A stretch of DNA of 64,000 bases from JBHOQS01 sp042408875 (lineage in GTDB: Bacteria > Chloroflexota > UBA11872 > JBHOQS01), in NCBI GenBank assembly GCA_042408875.1, contig JBHOQS010000022.1:372001-436000 (forward strand), given 5' to 3'. Each line of letters opens with the position of its first letter. The first letter of the stretch is position 1. The notes below the pieces were generated by a model. It saw only the letters and a program-made list of their open reading frames with translations. It was not told where the DNA came from and did no database searches. Shown in pieces: positions 1-8,349 of the stretch. The translations under genes were made by a program, and so were the position numbers.

Positions 1-420
1 CGCCCGGATGGCAACATCTTGAAAGTCGTGAGTGCACACGGGGACGTGCTGGGCGAGGTGGAGCCGCGGCTTGCTGTCCGCTTGCTCAAGCTCATGGCCG
101 GCGGAAACCGCTACGCGGCGGCGATCACGTCGATCGACTCCGCGAACAATCAGGTGCAGATCATCATCCGCGAGACCTACCAGCATCCGAGCCAGGCCGG
201 CCGGGTGTCCTTCCCAACGAAGGGCGGAGCAGAAGCTGATCTGCGACCGTACACCCGAGAGCAGCGCGTGCCACGGTTTGACATCCTGGGCTATGAGGAA
301 GAGGAGGAGCTCGGCGGTATCGAAGAGGAAGAGGAGGAAGAGCTCGAAGCCGAAGTCGAAGGCGACGAGACCCTGGCGGAGCCATACTACGAAGAAGATG
401 AGTCCCAGGTGGAGTCATAG
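1..420 (+). CDS. C-terminal part of a HIRAN-like domain protein with acidic tail (5' end outside window)
   Basis: The frame is open from base 1, so the gene begins upstream and only about 139 residues are visible. The first ~70 residues (…GDVLGEVEPRLAVRLLKLM, then a beta-rich stretch ending in IIIRETYQHP) resemble the second half of a HIRAN-type fold, which recognises nucleic-acid ends in other proteins; the match is by eye and weak. The last ~50 residues are strikingly acidic, with runs of glutamate, then the stop. An internal TTG at 19 could be a start, but nothing supports it over an upstream one. The stop overlaps the next gene by 23 nt, which suggests translational coupling to the lipoprotein gene. 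Confidence 0.55.
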   Translation, partial: RPDGNILKVVSAHGDVLGEVEPRLAVRLLKLMAGGNRYAAAITSIDSANNQVQIIIRETYQHPSQAGRVSFPTKGGAEADLRPYTREQRVPRFDILGYEEEEELGGIEEEEEEELEAEVEGDETLAEPYYEEDESQVES

Positions 421-2170
421 GGCGGGTCCGCTTGTCACAGCCCTCGCGCTGCTCTCCTTGCTCTTCATGGCCTGTGCCCGACCGGCGCGCGAGCTGCCGG
501 CGATGGGCACAGACGAGTACTGGGGGCGCGCTGGACCACTCGCCCAGCGACTGGCGGAGGCGATCCGCCTGTTCAGCGTGAACAACGCTGCGGTCGCCCA
601 GGCCCAACTCGACCTCGGCCGCTACTGCCAGTCGATCGAGGCGCTGGCGCCTGACATCTTCGATACAGGCCGGCGCCTTGTCCCGCTCCAGCCTCCGGCG
701 CGCTGGCGCCACGCCCACGAGGCGCTGATCCGGTCTTCCGATCTGCTCGTAGCAAGCGTACGGCTCGTGCGCGAGTTTCGCGCCACCAGGCGAATGGAAC
801 ATCTGGCCCAGACGTTTCAGCAGGTGCAGCAGGCACAGCAGGAGCTGGAGCACGCTGCTCGCCAGGCCGCCGATCGTCCCGAGGGCACGGCGCTGGCGGC
901 CCGGCTGGATGAGCTAGGCGCTGTGTCGATCGATGCGCAGGCTACCCCGGTCTACACCGTCATGGTCGGACCGTTCGCCAGCGCCGCGGAGGCAAAGGCC
1001 GTCGCCGAGCGCGCTGGCCCGCCGGCGACGGCGACCGAGCAGAGCCCGTTCCTGGTGCGCCTGGCCGCCTTCGATCAGTTCGGCGCAGCTGAAGAAGAGG
1101 CCGAGGCGTGGCGAGGGCGCGGGGTACCGGCCCGAGTAGAGGAAGAGCAGCGCTTCAGCTTTCAGGTGAGATGGGTGCGCCCGGCCAGAGCGCGTGTCTG
1201 GCGCGAGCCGGTCTGGCAGCAGGCCCTCTCTTTCCCCGCTACGAACGTGGCTGCTTCGGACACCGGTGATGTGATCATCGTGACCGCGCCCGACGGCTCC
1301 ATGCAGGGGTGGAGTGTCAGCGGAGTATACCAGTGGCATCGCAAGCTTGACGTACCTATCCACTCGGCCGCCATGTCCGGCAACGGAGAGCGGCTACTGC
1401 TGGCCGGCTACACGGTCTCCTACCATGCGAAGAACGGCCAGAACCTCTGGCGCGCGCCCGATAACACCGACGGAGCCCTGATCGTCGAGACCCAGATAAG
1501 CCAGGACGGCACGCTCATGGCCGCTCGCTCAGCGAACGATAGCGGAGAGGGGCGCATCTTCGGCCTGGGCCCGTGGGGACGGCTGTGGCGCACCAGGGAC
1601 GACGTGGGCGCACAGGCCATGTGGGTGTCGCCGAAGGGCGACCTCATCGCTGCGCTGTCCAATCGCAACGGGGACAGTTTTGTGGTCGTGTACAACCCGG
1701 CGGGTGAACGGGTATACCAGTTCCCGGTCCTGCGCAACGCCCAGCGTATCGTCCTCGCTCCTGGTGGAAAGCACACCGGCATTCTCACTTCTACGGAAGT
1801 TGCCTGGTACGAGAACGACGGCGGGAAGCTGGTCTGGCGCCAGCCGTTCCGGGGACAGTTGCTTCTACTCAATGGCGACGGCACACGCCTGGTAGCCGCC
1901 GGGCGTGACGGTATCGCCGTATTCGATCCGGCCGGCAATCGCCTGTGGATCGCCGCCGACTGGCCGATCACCCAGCTGGCTCTAGGTGGGAGCTCTCTTG
2001 CTGCGGTAACGGAAGGCGTGCGCGTGCAGGTATATCGCCTCGACGGTACCGTACTCGGCGAGGTGACACCACTCACCACCGTGCGCTCACTGGCCCTCGC
2101 TCAGCAGGGACGCCGCCTGCTCGTCCTCGACGCAGAGCAGAAGCTGACGGCGTGGGACCTGCCCGCGTAG
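398..2170 (+). CDS. Lipoprotein with SPOR-like repeats and a C-terminal beta-propeller
   Basis: 590 residues starting at the ATG at 398. The N-terminus is a lipoprotein signal: basic start, hydrophobic core and lipobox LFMAC near residue 25, so the protein is probably lipid-anchored and extracytoplasmic. Residues ~30-170 are helical. Around 185-265 are two short SPOR-like units (YTVMVGPFASAAEAKAVAERA, then FLVRLAAFDQFGAAEEE); SPOR domains bind denuded peptidoglycan in other proteins. The last ~320 residues are repeated beta-strands with W/G-rich motifs typical of PQQ/WD40-like propellers. The frame stays open well upstream of 398, but the signal peptide fixes the start. It overlaps the preceding gene by 23 nt. 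The function is unknown. Confidence 0.75.
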   Translation: MSPRWSHRAGPLVTALALLSLLFMACARPARELPAMGTDEYWGRAGPLAQRLAEAIRLFSVNNAAVAQAQLDLGRYCQSIEALAPDIFDTGRRLVPLQPPARWRHAHEALIRSSDLLVASVRLVREFRATRRMEHLAQTFQQVQQAQQELEHAARQAADRPEGTALAARLDELGAVSIDAQATPVYTVMVGPFASAAEAKAVAERAGPPATATEQSPFLVRLAAFDQFGAAEEEAEAWRGRGVPARVEEEQRFSFQVRWVRPARARVWREPVWQQALSFPATNVAASDTGDVIIVTAPDGSMQGWSVSGVYQWHRKLDVPIHSAAMSGNGERLLLAGYTVSYHAKNGQNLWRAPDNTDGALIVETQISQDGTLMAARSANDSGEGRIFGLGPWGRLWRTRDDVGAQAMWVSPKGDLIAALSNRNGDSFVVVYNPAGERVYQFPVLRNAQRIVLAPGGKHTGILTSTEVAWYENDGGKLVWRQPFRGQLLLLNGDGTRLVAAGRDGIAVFDPAGNRLWIAADWPITQLALGGSSLAAVTEGVRVQVYRLDGTVLGEVTPLTTVRSLALAQQGRRLLVLDAEQKLTAWDLPA

Positions 2171-2280
2171 ACGCGGCGTCCTGCGACCTTCTGCTTGTTC
2201 TTCTCGCCCGGTGCATCATCCCCATGCATTGCCCTAGGCCTCTGGCTGTCAGAAAATCGGGCCGTGCGGTGTTTCTTTGA

Positions 2281-2898
2281 GTGAAGCCGCATGAAGCGCG
2301 CTTCGCCCAGCATTTCCCGGAGCGACTGGTGCAACGAGTGGATGTCCTGGCTCGACGAGAGGGAGTGCCTGCCAGCAGGTTCGAGGATGTGTTCGTGCAG
2401 CTCTACCCAGACCTCTATAGCCTTGCCTATCGGGTCCTGGGGGAGCGCGAGGAAGCGGAGGATATACTCCAGGAGTGCTTCTTGCGGCTGGACGGCGCTG
2501 CAGTGCTTCAGCGGCCCGACGGCGAGGTGGCGGCGTGGCTGCGTCGGGTCTGCTTGAACTTGGCCTTCAACCGAAGGCGTGATCGACGGCGCGCTCGGGA
2601 GCATCTCGAACGAGCCGGCCGTCTGGACGCTGCGGCGCTGAGGGACCAGGATGGCGGCGATCCCTCTGTCGTGGTGGTGCGCCGGGAAGAGCAGGAGGAA
2701 GTACGGCGGGCTCTTGCTGCCCTGCCGGAGCGGCAGCGGAACTGCCTCCTCTTGCGGCATGCCGGGTACTCGTATGCGGAGATCGCCGCGACGCTCGGCA
2801 TCGCGGCAGGCTCCGTAGGGGTGTTGCTGGCTCGTGCTGAGCGCGCGTTTCGTGACATCTACCAGAGGTATCAGGAGCATGGTGATGCGCTGTCCTGA
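2281..2898 (+). CDS. ECF-family RNA polymerase sigma factor
   Basis: 205 residues from a GTG at 2281. Region 2 is clear (FEDVFVQLYPDLYSLAYRVL, then EEAEDILQECFLRL), and region 4 near the C-terminus carries the helix-turn-helix (LPERQRNCLLLRHAGYSYAEI … GIAAGSVGVLLARAERAF). A shorter start at GTG 2329 has a better ribosome site (GGAG, 6-nt spacing) and would remove 16 residues. The stop overlaps the downstream zinc-finger anti-sigma gene by about 14-20 nt, the usual arrangement for an ECF sigma and its inhibitor. The family directs transcription of a small regulon in response to envelope or redox stress. Likely targets include this operon itself, which also contains an ABC exporter. Confidence 0.9.
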   Translation: MKPHEARFAQHFPERLVQRVDVLARREGVPASRFEDVFVQLYPDLYSLAYRVLGEREEAEDILQECFLRLDGAAVLQRPDGEVAAWLRRVCLNLAFNRRRDRRRAREHLERAGRLDAAALRDQDGGDPSVVVVRREEQEEVRRALAALPERQRNCLLLRHAGYSYAEIAATLGIAAGSVGVLLARAERAFRDIYQRYQEHGDALS

Positions 2899-4135
2899 CA
2901 TCGGCGCCTGGCGGGCGTGGCTGGATGGGGAAGCAAGTGTGCGTCTCTCCGATCCTGCCGCGCATCTCCAGACATGTGCAGCCTGCCGGCATCAGGTCGA
3001 AGAGCTGCGCAGGAACGCGGCGGGGGTGGCAAAAGCACTGGCGGCCCTTTCCCCCGGCGAATGGCCGTCTCTGGCAGAGATCGCACGCGCTCGCGCTCGG
3101 TTGGAGCAGCGGCGCGCGGCGCCGGCCGCGGCTCCTGCACCAGCGCACCGGCGGCCGTTCTCCGTTCTCCGCCAGGCTGGTGTCAAGCGCTTCATCCGTG
3201 GGCAGTCTTTGGGTGGGCAGTCTTTGGGTAGGCAGTCTTTGGGTGGAGATCGTACGATGAGATTTCTTCAGCTTCAGATAGCTGTGCGCTGGCGTGCCGT
3301 CGCCGCCGGGCTCGCGGCAGCCGCTGTCCTGATCTTGGCATTGAGTACGCCGGGGGGACAGCGTGCCTTTGCCCAGTTCCTCGCCCAGTTCCGCAGCCAG
3401 CGCTTCCAGGTGGTCACGATAGATCCGCGCCAGATGCCGAGCGGCATAGCCCAGCTCGAGCGGCTGGGGACCCTCAGCGCGGATGTGCGCGACCGGCAGC
3501 CGGTGGAAGTGCCGAGCGCGGCGGAGGCGAGCAAGCAAGTAGGCTTTGCGGTGAAGCTGCCCGATCCGGCAGCGCTGCCCACGGGTGTGAGCAGGACACC
3601 GCGCATCCTGGTCACCCCGGCAGCCGAATACCGCTTCACATTCGAGAAGGCAAAGGCCGCGGAGTACTTCCGGCAGGCAGGCCGGCCGGAGATCAGCCTG
3701 CCGGACAAGTTCGACGGTGCGACGCTGATCGTCTCCGTCCCTGCTGCTGTGCTGCTACAGTATCAGGTGCAGGGCGGTGGTGACCGTGACCCCGGCCTAC
3801 TCATCGGCCAGGCGGGAGAGCTCCAGGCCAGGGTCGAAGGGAAGGTCACGCTTGACGAGCTGCGGGACTTCCTCTTGGGGCTGCCAGGCCTGCCGCCGGA
3901 CACCGTACAGCAGTTGCGGGCGATCAAGGACTGGCGCACGACCCTGCCGATCCCGGTGCCCGCCGACCGGGTCGTCTGGAAGCAGGCGCGGCTCGCCGGC
4001 GTGGATGGCCTGATCCTGAGCGATAGCTCCGGCCTGGGCAGCGCCGCCCTCTGGCAACGCGATGGTCGGGTCTACGGCGTCGCCGGACCGCTCTCGTCAG
4101 CGGAGATCCAGCGTGTTGCCGAAAGCCTCCGCTAA
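2879..4135 (+). CDS. Zinc-finger (ZAS/zf-HC2) transmembrane anti-sigma factor
   Basis: About 418 residues; ATG at 2879 or 2885, both overlapping the sigma gene. The N-terminal 50 residues carry the ZAS signature H-x3-C-x2-C (AHLQTCAAC), which binds zinc and clamps the sigma factor. A low-complexity linker follows, containing a threefold GQSLG-type repeat (DNA 3201-3245). One transmembrane segment lies near residues 140-160 (RWRAVAAGLAAAAVLILAL). The extracytoplasmic part of ~250 residues resembles DUF4367-type sensor domains. Membrane topology is cytoplasmic ZAS, then TM, then external sensor. It is coupled to the downstream ABC transporter ATPase by a 23-nt overlap. Confidence 0.82.
   Translation: MVMRCPDIGAWRAWLDGEASVRLSDPAAHLQTCAACRHQVEELRRNAAGVAKALAALSPGEWPSLAEIARARARLEQRRAAPAAAPAPAHRRPFSVLRQAGVKRFIRGQSLGGQSLGRQSLGGDRTMRFLQLQIAVRWRAVAAGLAAAAVLILALSTPGGQRAFAQFLAQFRSQRFQVVTIDPRQMPSGIAQLERLGTLSADVRDRQPVEVPSAAEASKQVGFAVKLPDPAALPTGVSRTPRILVTPAAEYRFTFEKAKAAEYFRQAGRPEISLPDKFDGATLIVSVPAAVLLQYQVQGGGDRDPGLLIGQAGELQARVEGKVTLDELRDFLLGLPGLPPDTVQQLRAIKDWRTTLPIPVPADRVVWKQARLAGVDGLILSDSSGLGSAALWQRDGRVYGVAGPLSSAEIQRVAESLR
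3201..3245 (+). repeat. Three tandem copies of a 15-bp unit inside the anti-sigma gene
   Basis: Unit GGCAGTCTTTGGGTG at 3201-3215, 3216-3230 (last base A) and 3231-3245. Fifteen bases is a multiple of three, so each copy adds five residues (GQSLG/RQSLG) to the linker between zinc finger and membrane segment without breaking the frame. Confidence 0.95.
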
Positions 4136-5084
4136 GCAGCCGCCCGCGGCGGGGCGTATTCCGGCTGCCGCAGGCATCCCGGCGATTGAGACCGCCGGCC
4201 TGTGCAAGGAGTACGGCGGCAGGATGGTGCTCCATGACCTCTCCCTGACCGTGTATCAGGGAGAGGTCTTCGGCTTCCTCGGTCCCAACGGGGCAGGCAA
4301 GACCACCACGGTGAAGATTCTGGTCGGGCTGGTGCGTCCCACGGCCGGTGAGGCGCGTCTCTTCGGGCGGCCGGTGCACGATCCGGCGGCACGACGGCGG
4401 ATTGGCTATCTGCCTGAGAACTTTCGCTTCCACGACTGGATGACCGGCGAGGAGCTCCTCGAGTTCCACGGCCGGCTCGCCGGCATGCCAGCCGCTGAGC
4501 GGCGCGCCCGCATCCCTGAGGTGCTGAAGCTAGTTGGTCTGGCCGGACGCGGGCGCGAGCGTATCGGCAACTACTCCAAGGGCATGGCGCAGCGTATCGG
4601 GCTGGCCCAGGCGCTGCTGCACCGCCCGGACCTGGTTTTGCTTGATGAGCCCACCTCGGCACTGGACCCGGTCGGCCGCCGTGAGGTGCGCGACCTCATC
4701 CGGCGCCTGCGCGCTGAAGGCGTGACGGTATTCCTGAACTCGCACCTGCTCAGCGAGGTAGAGCTGGTGTGCGACCGCGTGGCGGTCGTTGATCAAGGGA
4801 GGGTGGTGCGCAGCGGGCGGCTGCGTGAGCTCCTCGGCAGCGTGGCGGAGCTCCGCCTGAGCGTGGACCGCGCGGACGGCGAGCTGCTGGCCGCCCTCAG
4901 CCGCCACGCCGAGGTGCTTGCCGTTGAAGGCGCCACCGTAACCCTTGGTGTGCGCGACCTCGAGGCGGCGCCGCTCGTGGCCGAAGCGGTGGTACGCGCA
5001 GGCTACCGGTTGTACAGCCTCGTGCCAGTGCAGCGCTCGCTCGAAGACGTGTTCATCAGCCTCGTGGACGGCAAGGCGACATGA
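4113..5084 (+). CDS. ABC-2 type transporter ATP-binding protein
   Basis: 323 residues from GTG 4113, which has GGAG 8 nt upstream and overlaps the anti-sigma stop by 23 nt. It has a complete ABC ATPase: Walker A GPNGAGKTT, Q-loop region YLPENFRFHDW, signature YSKGMAQRIGLAQALL, Walker B LVLLDEPTSALDP and H-loop LNSHLLSEVE. The C-terminal ~80 residues are the accessory domain seen in drug/lipid exporters of the CcmA/DrrA type. The permease starts inside its stop codon (ATGA). The pair is probably an efflux or envelope-maintenance exporter co-expressed with the sigma/anti-sigma genes; its substrate cannot be read from the sequence. Confidence 0.92.
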   Translation: MLPKASAKQPPAAGRIPAAAGIPAIETAGLCKEYGGRMVLHDLSLTVYQGEVFGFLGPNGAGKTTTVKILVGLVRPTAGEARLFGRPVHDPAARRRIGYLPENFRFHDWMTGEELLEFHGRLAGMPAAERRARIPEVLKLVGLAGRGRERIGNYSKGMAQRIGLAQALLHRPDLVLLDEPTSALDPVGRREVRDLIRRLRAEGVTVFLNSHLLSEVELVCDRVAVVDQGRVVRSGRLRELLGSVAELRLSVDRADGELLAALSRHAEVLAVEGATVTLGVRDLEAAPLVAEAVVRAGYRLYSLVPVQRSLEDVFISLVDGKAT

Positions 5085-5938
5085 ATGCACTGATCATCAT
5101 CATGCGGTTTACCATCCACGAAGCACTGCGGCGCCGCCTGGTCCTGGCCGGGGTGCTGCTGAGCCTGGCCTTCCTCGGCCTGTTCGCCCTTGGCTTTTCG
5201 TTTCTGTATGGCAAGGTCCTGGAGGCCACTGGCGCTCGCCCAAACCGGCAGATGCTGGCCGTCTTCGGGGCCACGATGACGTTGCTGGGCCTCTACGCCG
5301 TGAGCTTTCTTTCTAGTTTCATGGCGCTCTTTCTCACGGTGGGCGCGATTTCTGGAGAGGTTGACTCAGGAGCACTGCACGCCGTGCTAGCGCGCCCGCT
5401 ACGGCGAGCCGAGTACGTCCTGGGGCGCTGGCTGGCCTGCGCCAGCATGGTGAGCCTGTATGTGGTGGCCATGTCCAGCGCAGTGCTGCTGATCGCCCAG
5501 CGCATCGCCGGCTACAGCGCAGTCGATGCGCTGCGGGGCATTGCGCTGCTGAGCCTCGCCGCCGCCGTGCTGGTGACGCTCAGCCTCTTCGGCAGCACCT
5601 GGCTTTCGACCCTCGCCAACGGCGTGGCCGTGTTCTCTCTCTTCGGCGTGGCCTGGCTGGCCGGGATCATCGAGGTCATCGGCGACGCGCTCCAGAACGA
5701 GGCGATGATCAACCTGGGCGTCCTGGTCAGCCTGCTCATCCCCAGCGACGCTCTCTGGCGCGGCGCCTCGTTTTACTTCCAGTCACCGGCGGCTATGCTT
5801 GCCCTGGCAGCGGGGCGCGGCATGCTGCCCTTCGCCTCGAGTGCCCCGCCATCGGTGCCTTTCATCATCTGGTCGGTCGGGTACTTGCTGGCCCTGCTCG
5901 TCGGAGCTACGCTGATCTTCACCCGGCGCGACCTGTAA
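5081..5938 (+). CDS. ABC-2 family transporter permease
   Basis: 285 residues, highly hydrophobic, with about six membrane segments: near residues 20-40, 60-90, 115-145, 155-180, 185-205 and 260-280. The layout matches ABC-2/NosY-type permeases. The start ATG overlaps the ATPase stop (ATGA at 5081-5084), so translation is coupled. This is the last gene of the sigma / anti-sigma / exporter operon. A perfect palindrome lies downstream, between it and the convergent EF-G-like gene. Confidence 0.88.
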   Translation: MNALIIIMRFTIHEALRRRLVLAGVLLSLAFLGLFALGFSFLYGKVLEATGARPNRQMLAVFGATMTLLGLYAVSFLSSFMALFLTVGAISGEVDSGALHAVLARPLRRAEYVLGRWLACASMVSLYVVAMSSAVLLIAQRIAGYSAVDALRGIALLSLAAAVLVTLSLFGSTWLSTLANGVAVFSLFGVAWLAGIIEVIGDALQNEAMINLGVLVSLLIPSDALWRGASFYFQSPAAMLALAAGRGMLPFASSAPPSVPFIIWSVGYLLALLVGATLIFTRRDL

Positions 5939-6044
5939 CGCCCTTGCCTGCTTGGGGAGCAACGTGCCAAAGGTCGTAGGGGCGCAGCACTCGCCGCTTA
6001 CATCCTTACGATACGATACAACAGCGCGGCGAAATTAAAATTTA

Positions 6045-6070
6045 TAGGGGCGAAGAATTCTTCGCCCCTA
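6045..6070. terminator. Perfect 26-nt palindrome between convergent genes
   Basis: The half-site TAGGGGCGAAGAA is followed immediately by its exact reverse complement, with no loop. It sits in an AT-rich patch between the permease (+) and the EF-G-like gene (-). It could act as a bidirectional terminator, or be the fused ends of a small mobile repeat; similar GTAGGGGCGAA-type ends are common on dispersed repeats, but that is from memory. Confidence 0.45.
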
Positions 6071-6088
6071 CACAGACTAGTCTCGCCT

Positions 6089-8182
6089 CTACCCGGCCTT
6101 CGCCGCGGCCTCCTTCTCCCTCTTGGCCTGCTCGATGAGTTGCTGCTGGATATGCGGCGGTACCTCTTCGTAGTGGGAGAAGGTCATGGTGAAGGTGCCG
6201 CGGCCCTGCGTGATCGAGCGCAGGTCAGTGGCGTAGCGCAGCACCTCAGCCATCGGGGCCTCGGCGTGGATGACCGTCGTGCCATCACCCTGCGGCTCCA
6301 TGCCCAGCACGCGGCCGCGCTTCGCCGTGAGGTCCCCAATGATGTCGCCGGTGTACTGATCCGGCGCGGTGATGTCGAGCTTCATGATCGGCTCGAGGAT
6401 CACCGGATCGGCCTCAGCGACAGCGGCCTTAAAGCCTATTGACGCGGCGATCTTGAACGCCATCTCGGACGAGTCGACCGGATGGTACGAACCGTCGTCC
6501 AAGGTGACTTTAATATCGACCATCGGGTAGCCGGCCAGGAAGCCCTCCGCCATAGCTTCTTGGACGCCTTTATCCACCGCCGGCCGGTATTGCTGCGGGA
6601 CCACGCCGCCGACGATCTCGTCCACGAACTGGTAGCCGGCCCCGCGCGGCAGCGGCTCGATACGCAGCCAGGTATCGCCGTACTGGCCGCGGCCGCCGGT
6701 TTGCCGCTTGAAACGGCCCTGCTTGCGCGCCTTGCCACGGATGGTCTCCCGATATGGCACCTTCGGCAGCTCGACAGTCACATCGGCGCCGAACTTGCGC
6801 TTCATGCGCTCGGCCATGATCTCGATGTGCGCCTCGCCCAGGCCAGAGACAATCGTCTGGCCGGTATCGGGGTCGCGGTGCACGTGAATGGTGGGATCCT
6901 CCTCTTGCATGCGCGCCAGGGCCGGGCCAAGCCGGTCAAGGTCAGCCTTCGTCTTTGGCTCGATCGCGGCAGAGAATACCGGAGGCGGGAACTTGATCGG
7001 GGGCAGCAGCAGCGGCTGCTCGCGCGAGCAAAGCGTGTCGCCGGTGAGCGTCTCGGCGAGCTTCGCCACCGCCCCGATGTCGCCGGCGGTTACCTGCGGC
7101 GCCGGCTCCTGGGTCTTGCCGCGCACGATGAAGAGCTGGCCGATACGCTCGTCCTTCTGCCGTGTGGCGTTCCAGACATGCATATCGGAGCGCAGCGTCC
7201 CGGAGTACACCCGGAAGTACGTGAGCTTGCCCACGAAGGGGTCGGCCAGCGTCTTGAACACCAGTACAGCGAGCGGGCCCTGCTCCGAGGCTTGCAGCTT
7301 CGACGTTTTTCCGGTCGCAGGATCGATCACCTCGATCTCGGCGCGCTCGGCCGGGGAAGGCAGGTACTCGACGATGGCGTCGAGGAGCGGCTGCACCCCG
7401 CGGTTCGCCGTCGCCGCGCCACACAGCACGGGCACCAGCGTGCCGCTGCGCACGCCGGCGTGGAGCGCGGCGCGGATCTCTTCGTCGGTGAATTCCTCCC
7501 CCTCCAGATACTTGGTCATCAGGTCGTCGTCAACCTCGGCCACGCCCTCGATCAAGCGCTCGCGGTAGGTCGCCACCATATCCTCCAGATCACCGGGGAT
7601 CGGCTCGGCCGTCATCTTGCCGTCGTCGAAGACATAGGCCCGCCGGGCAACGAGGTCAACGACCCCGCGGAAACTCTGCGCCTGACCGATCGGAAGCTGA
7701 ATTGGCACCACCTTCGAGCCGAAGTGCTCGCGTAGCGAGTCGGCCGCCTTAACGAAGTCGGCGTTCTCGCGGTCCATACGGTTGACGAAAACCAGGCGCG
7801 GCAGGCTCTGCTCGTCGGCATACTTCCAGGTTTGCTCCGTGCCGACCTGGACGCCCGCCACAGCATCGACCACCACGATGGCGGCGTCAGCGACGCGAAT
7901 GCCCTCGATGGCTTCGCCGACGAAGTCGGCATAGCCCGGCGTGTCAATGATATTGATCTTGGTCTCCCGCCATTCGATCGGGGCGATGGCAAGGTTGACC
8001 GACATGCGACGTTTGATCTCGTCCGGATCGAAGTCGAGGGTGGAGGTGCCGTCATCCACTCGACCCAAGCGGCTAATCGCACCGGCATCGAACAGCATCG
8101 CCTCAGCAAGCGATGTCTTGCCCGCCCCGCCGTGGGAGATGAGTACGACGTTACGCACCTTATCCATCTTGTACGACTTCAT
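6089..8182 (-). CDS. fusA2: Elongation factor G-like GTPase (EF-G2 type)
   Basis: 697 residues. The start at 8182 has a strong ribosome site (CTGGAGG upstream of ATG); 31 further in-frame residues upstream would run into a -10 box and are not coding. It has a translational GTPase G-domain with P-loop SHGGAGKTSL, switch II DTPGYADF (canonical EF-G has DTPGHVDF) and G4 NRMD, followed by EF-G domains II-V. The divergent DTPGYADF and loss of AHIDAGKTT place it with the EF-G-like paralogues (EF-G2) rather than the main translocase. Its exact role is unsettled in the family. It is a single gene with its own promoter. Confidence 0.85.
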   Translation of the reverse strand: MKSYKMDKVRNVVLISHGGAGKTSLAEAMLFDAGAISRLGRVDDGTSTLDFDPDEIKRRMSVNLAIAPIEWRETKINIIDTPGYADFVGEAIEGIRVADAAIVVVDAVAGVQVGTEQTWKYADEQSLPRLVFVNRMDRENADFVKAADSLREHFGSKVVPIQLPIGQAQSFRGVVDLVARRAYVFDDGKMTAEPIPGDLEDMVATYRERLIEGVAEVDDDLMTKYLEGEEFTDEEIRAALHAGVRSGTLVPVLCGAATANRGVQPLLDAIVEYLPSPAERAEIEVIDPATGKTSKLQASEQGPLAVLVFKTLADPFVGKLTYFRVYSGTLRSDMHVWNATRQKDERIGQLFIVRGKTQEPAPQVTAGDIGAVAKLAETLTGDTLCSREQPLLLPPIKFPPPVFSAAIEPKTKADLDRLGPALARMQEEDPTIHVHRDPDTGQTIVSGLGEAHIEIMAERMKRKFGADVTVELPKVPYRETIRGKARKQGRFKRQTGGRGQYGDTWLRIEPLPRGAGYQFVDEIVGGVVPQQYRPAVDKGVQEAMAEGFLAGYPMVDIKVTLDDGSYHPVDSSEMAFKIAASIGFKAAVAEADPVILEPIMKLDITAPDQYTGDIIGDLTAKRGRVLGMEPQGDGTTVIHAEAPMAEVLRYATDLRSITQGRGTFTMTFSHYEEVPPHIQQQLIEQAKREKEAAAKAG

Positions 8183-8263
8183 GCGTTCCTCCAGCAGTGT
8201 TGAGAGACCGTGCAGGCTCGGGGCTGTGCAGCGTAGAGGCGTTTGCCCTGCCGGGTTCGTCAA

Positions 8264-8293
8264 ATTATACAGCACGGGCGAAGGTACCTGGAA
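8264..8293 (-). promoter_or_regulatory. Sigma-70-type promoter for the EF-G-like gene
   Basis: Reading the minus strand: TTCCAG (8293-8288), 18-bp spacer, perfect TATAAT (8269-8264). Transcription would start near 8257, giving a leader of about 75 nt to the ATG at 8182. Confidence 0.55.
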
Positions 8294-8349
8294 GGCACGC
8301 TCCGGCCTCGCGCCCTAGCGGTCTGGCAGTCACAGCTCAGTAGTAGGGC

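Noticed and set aside
32..397. Long upstream open frame in phase with the SPOR/propeller lipoprotein
   Set aside because: Its Arg/Ser-rich translation is the out-of-frame reading of the HIRAN-like gene; the lipoprotein signal peptide starts at 398.
164..853. Large minus-strand open frames opposite the first genes
   Set aside because: Typical antisense frames of GC-rich coding sequence, Arg/Pro/His-rich, with no ribosome site or domain.
6482..7735. 417-codon plus-strand open frame opposite the EF-G-like gene
   Set aside because: The minus strand encodes an unmistakable GTPase; the opposite frame is Arg/His/Leu-rich and matches nothing.
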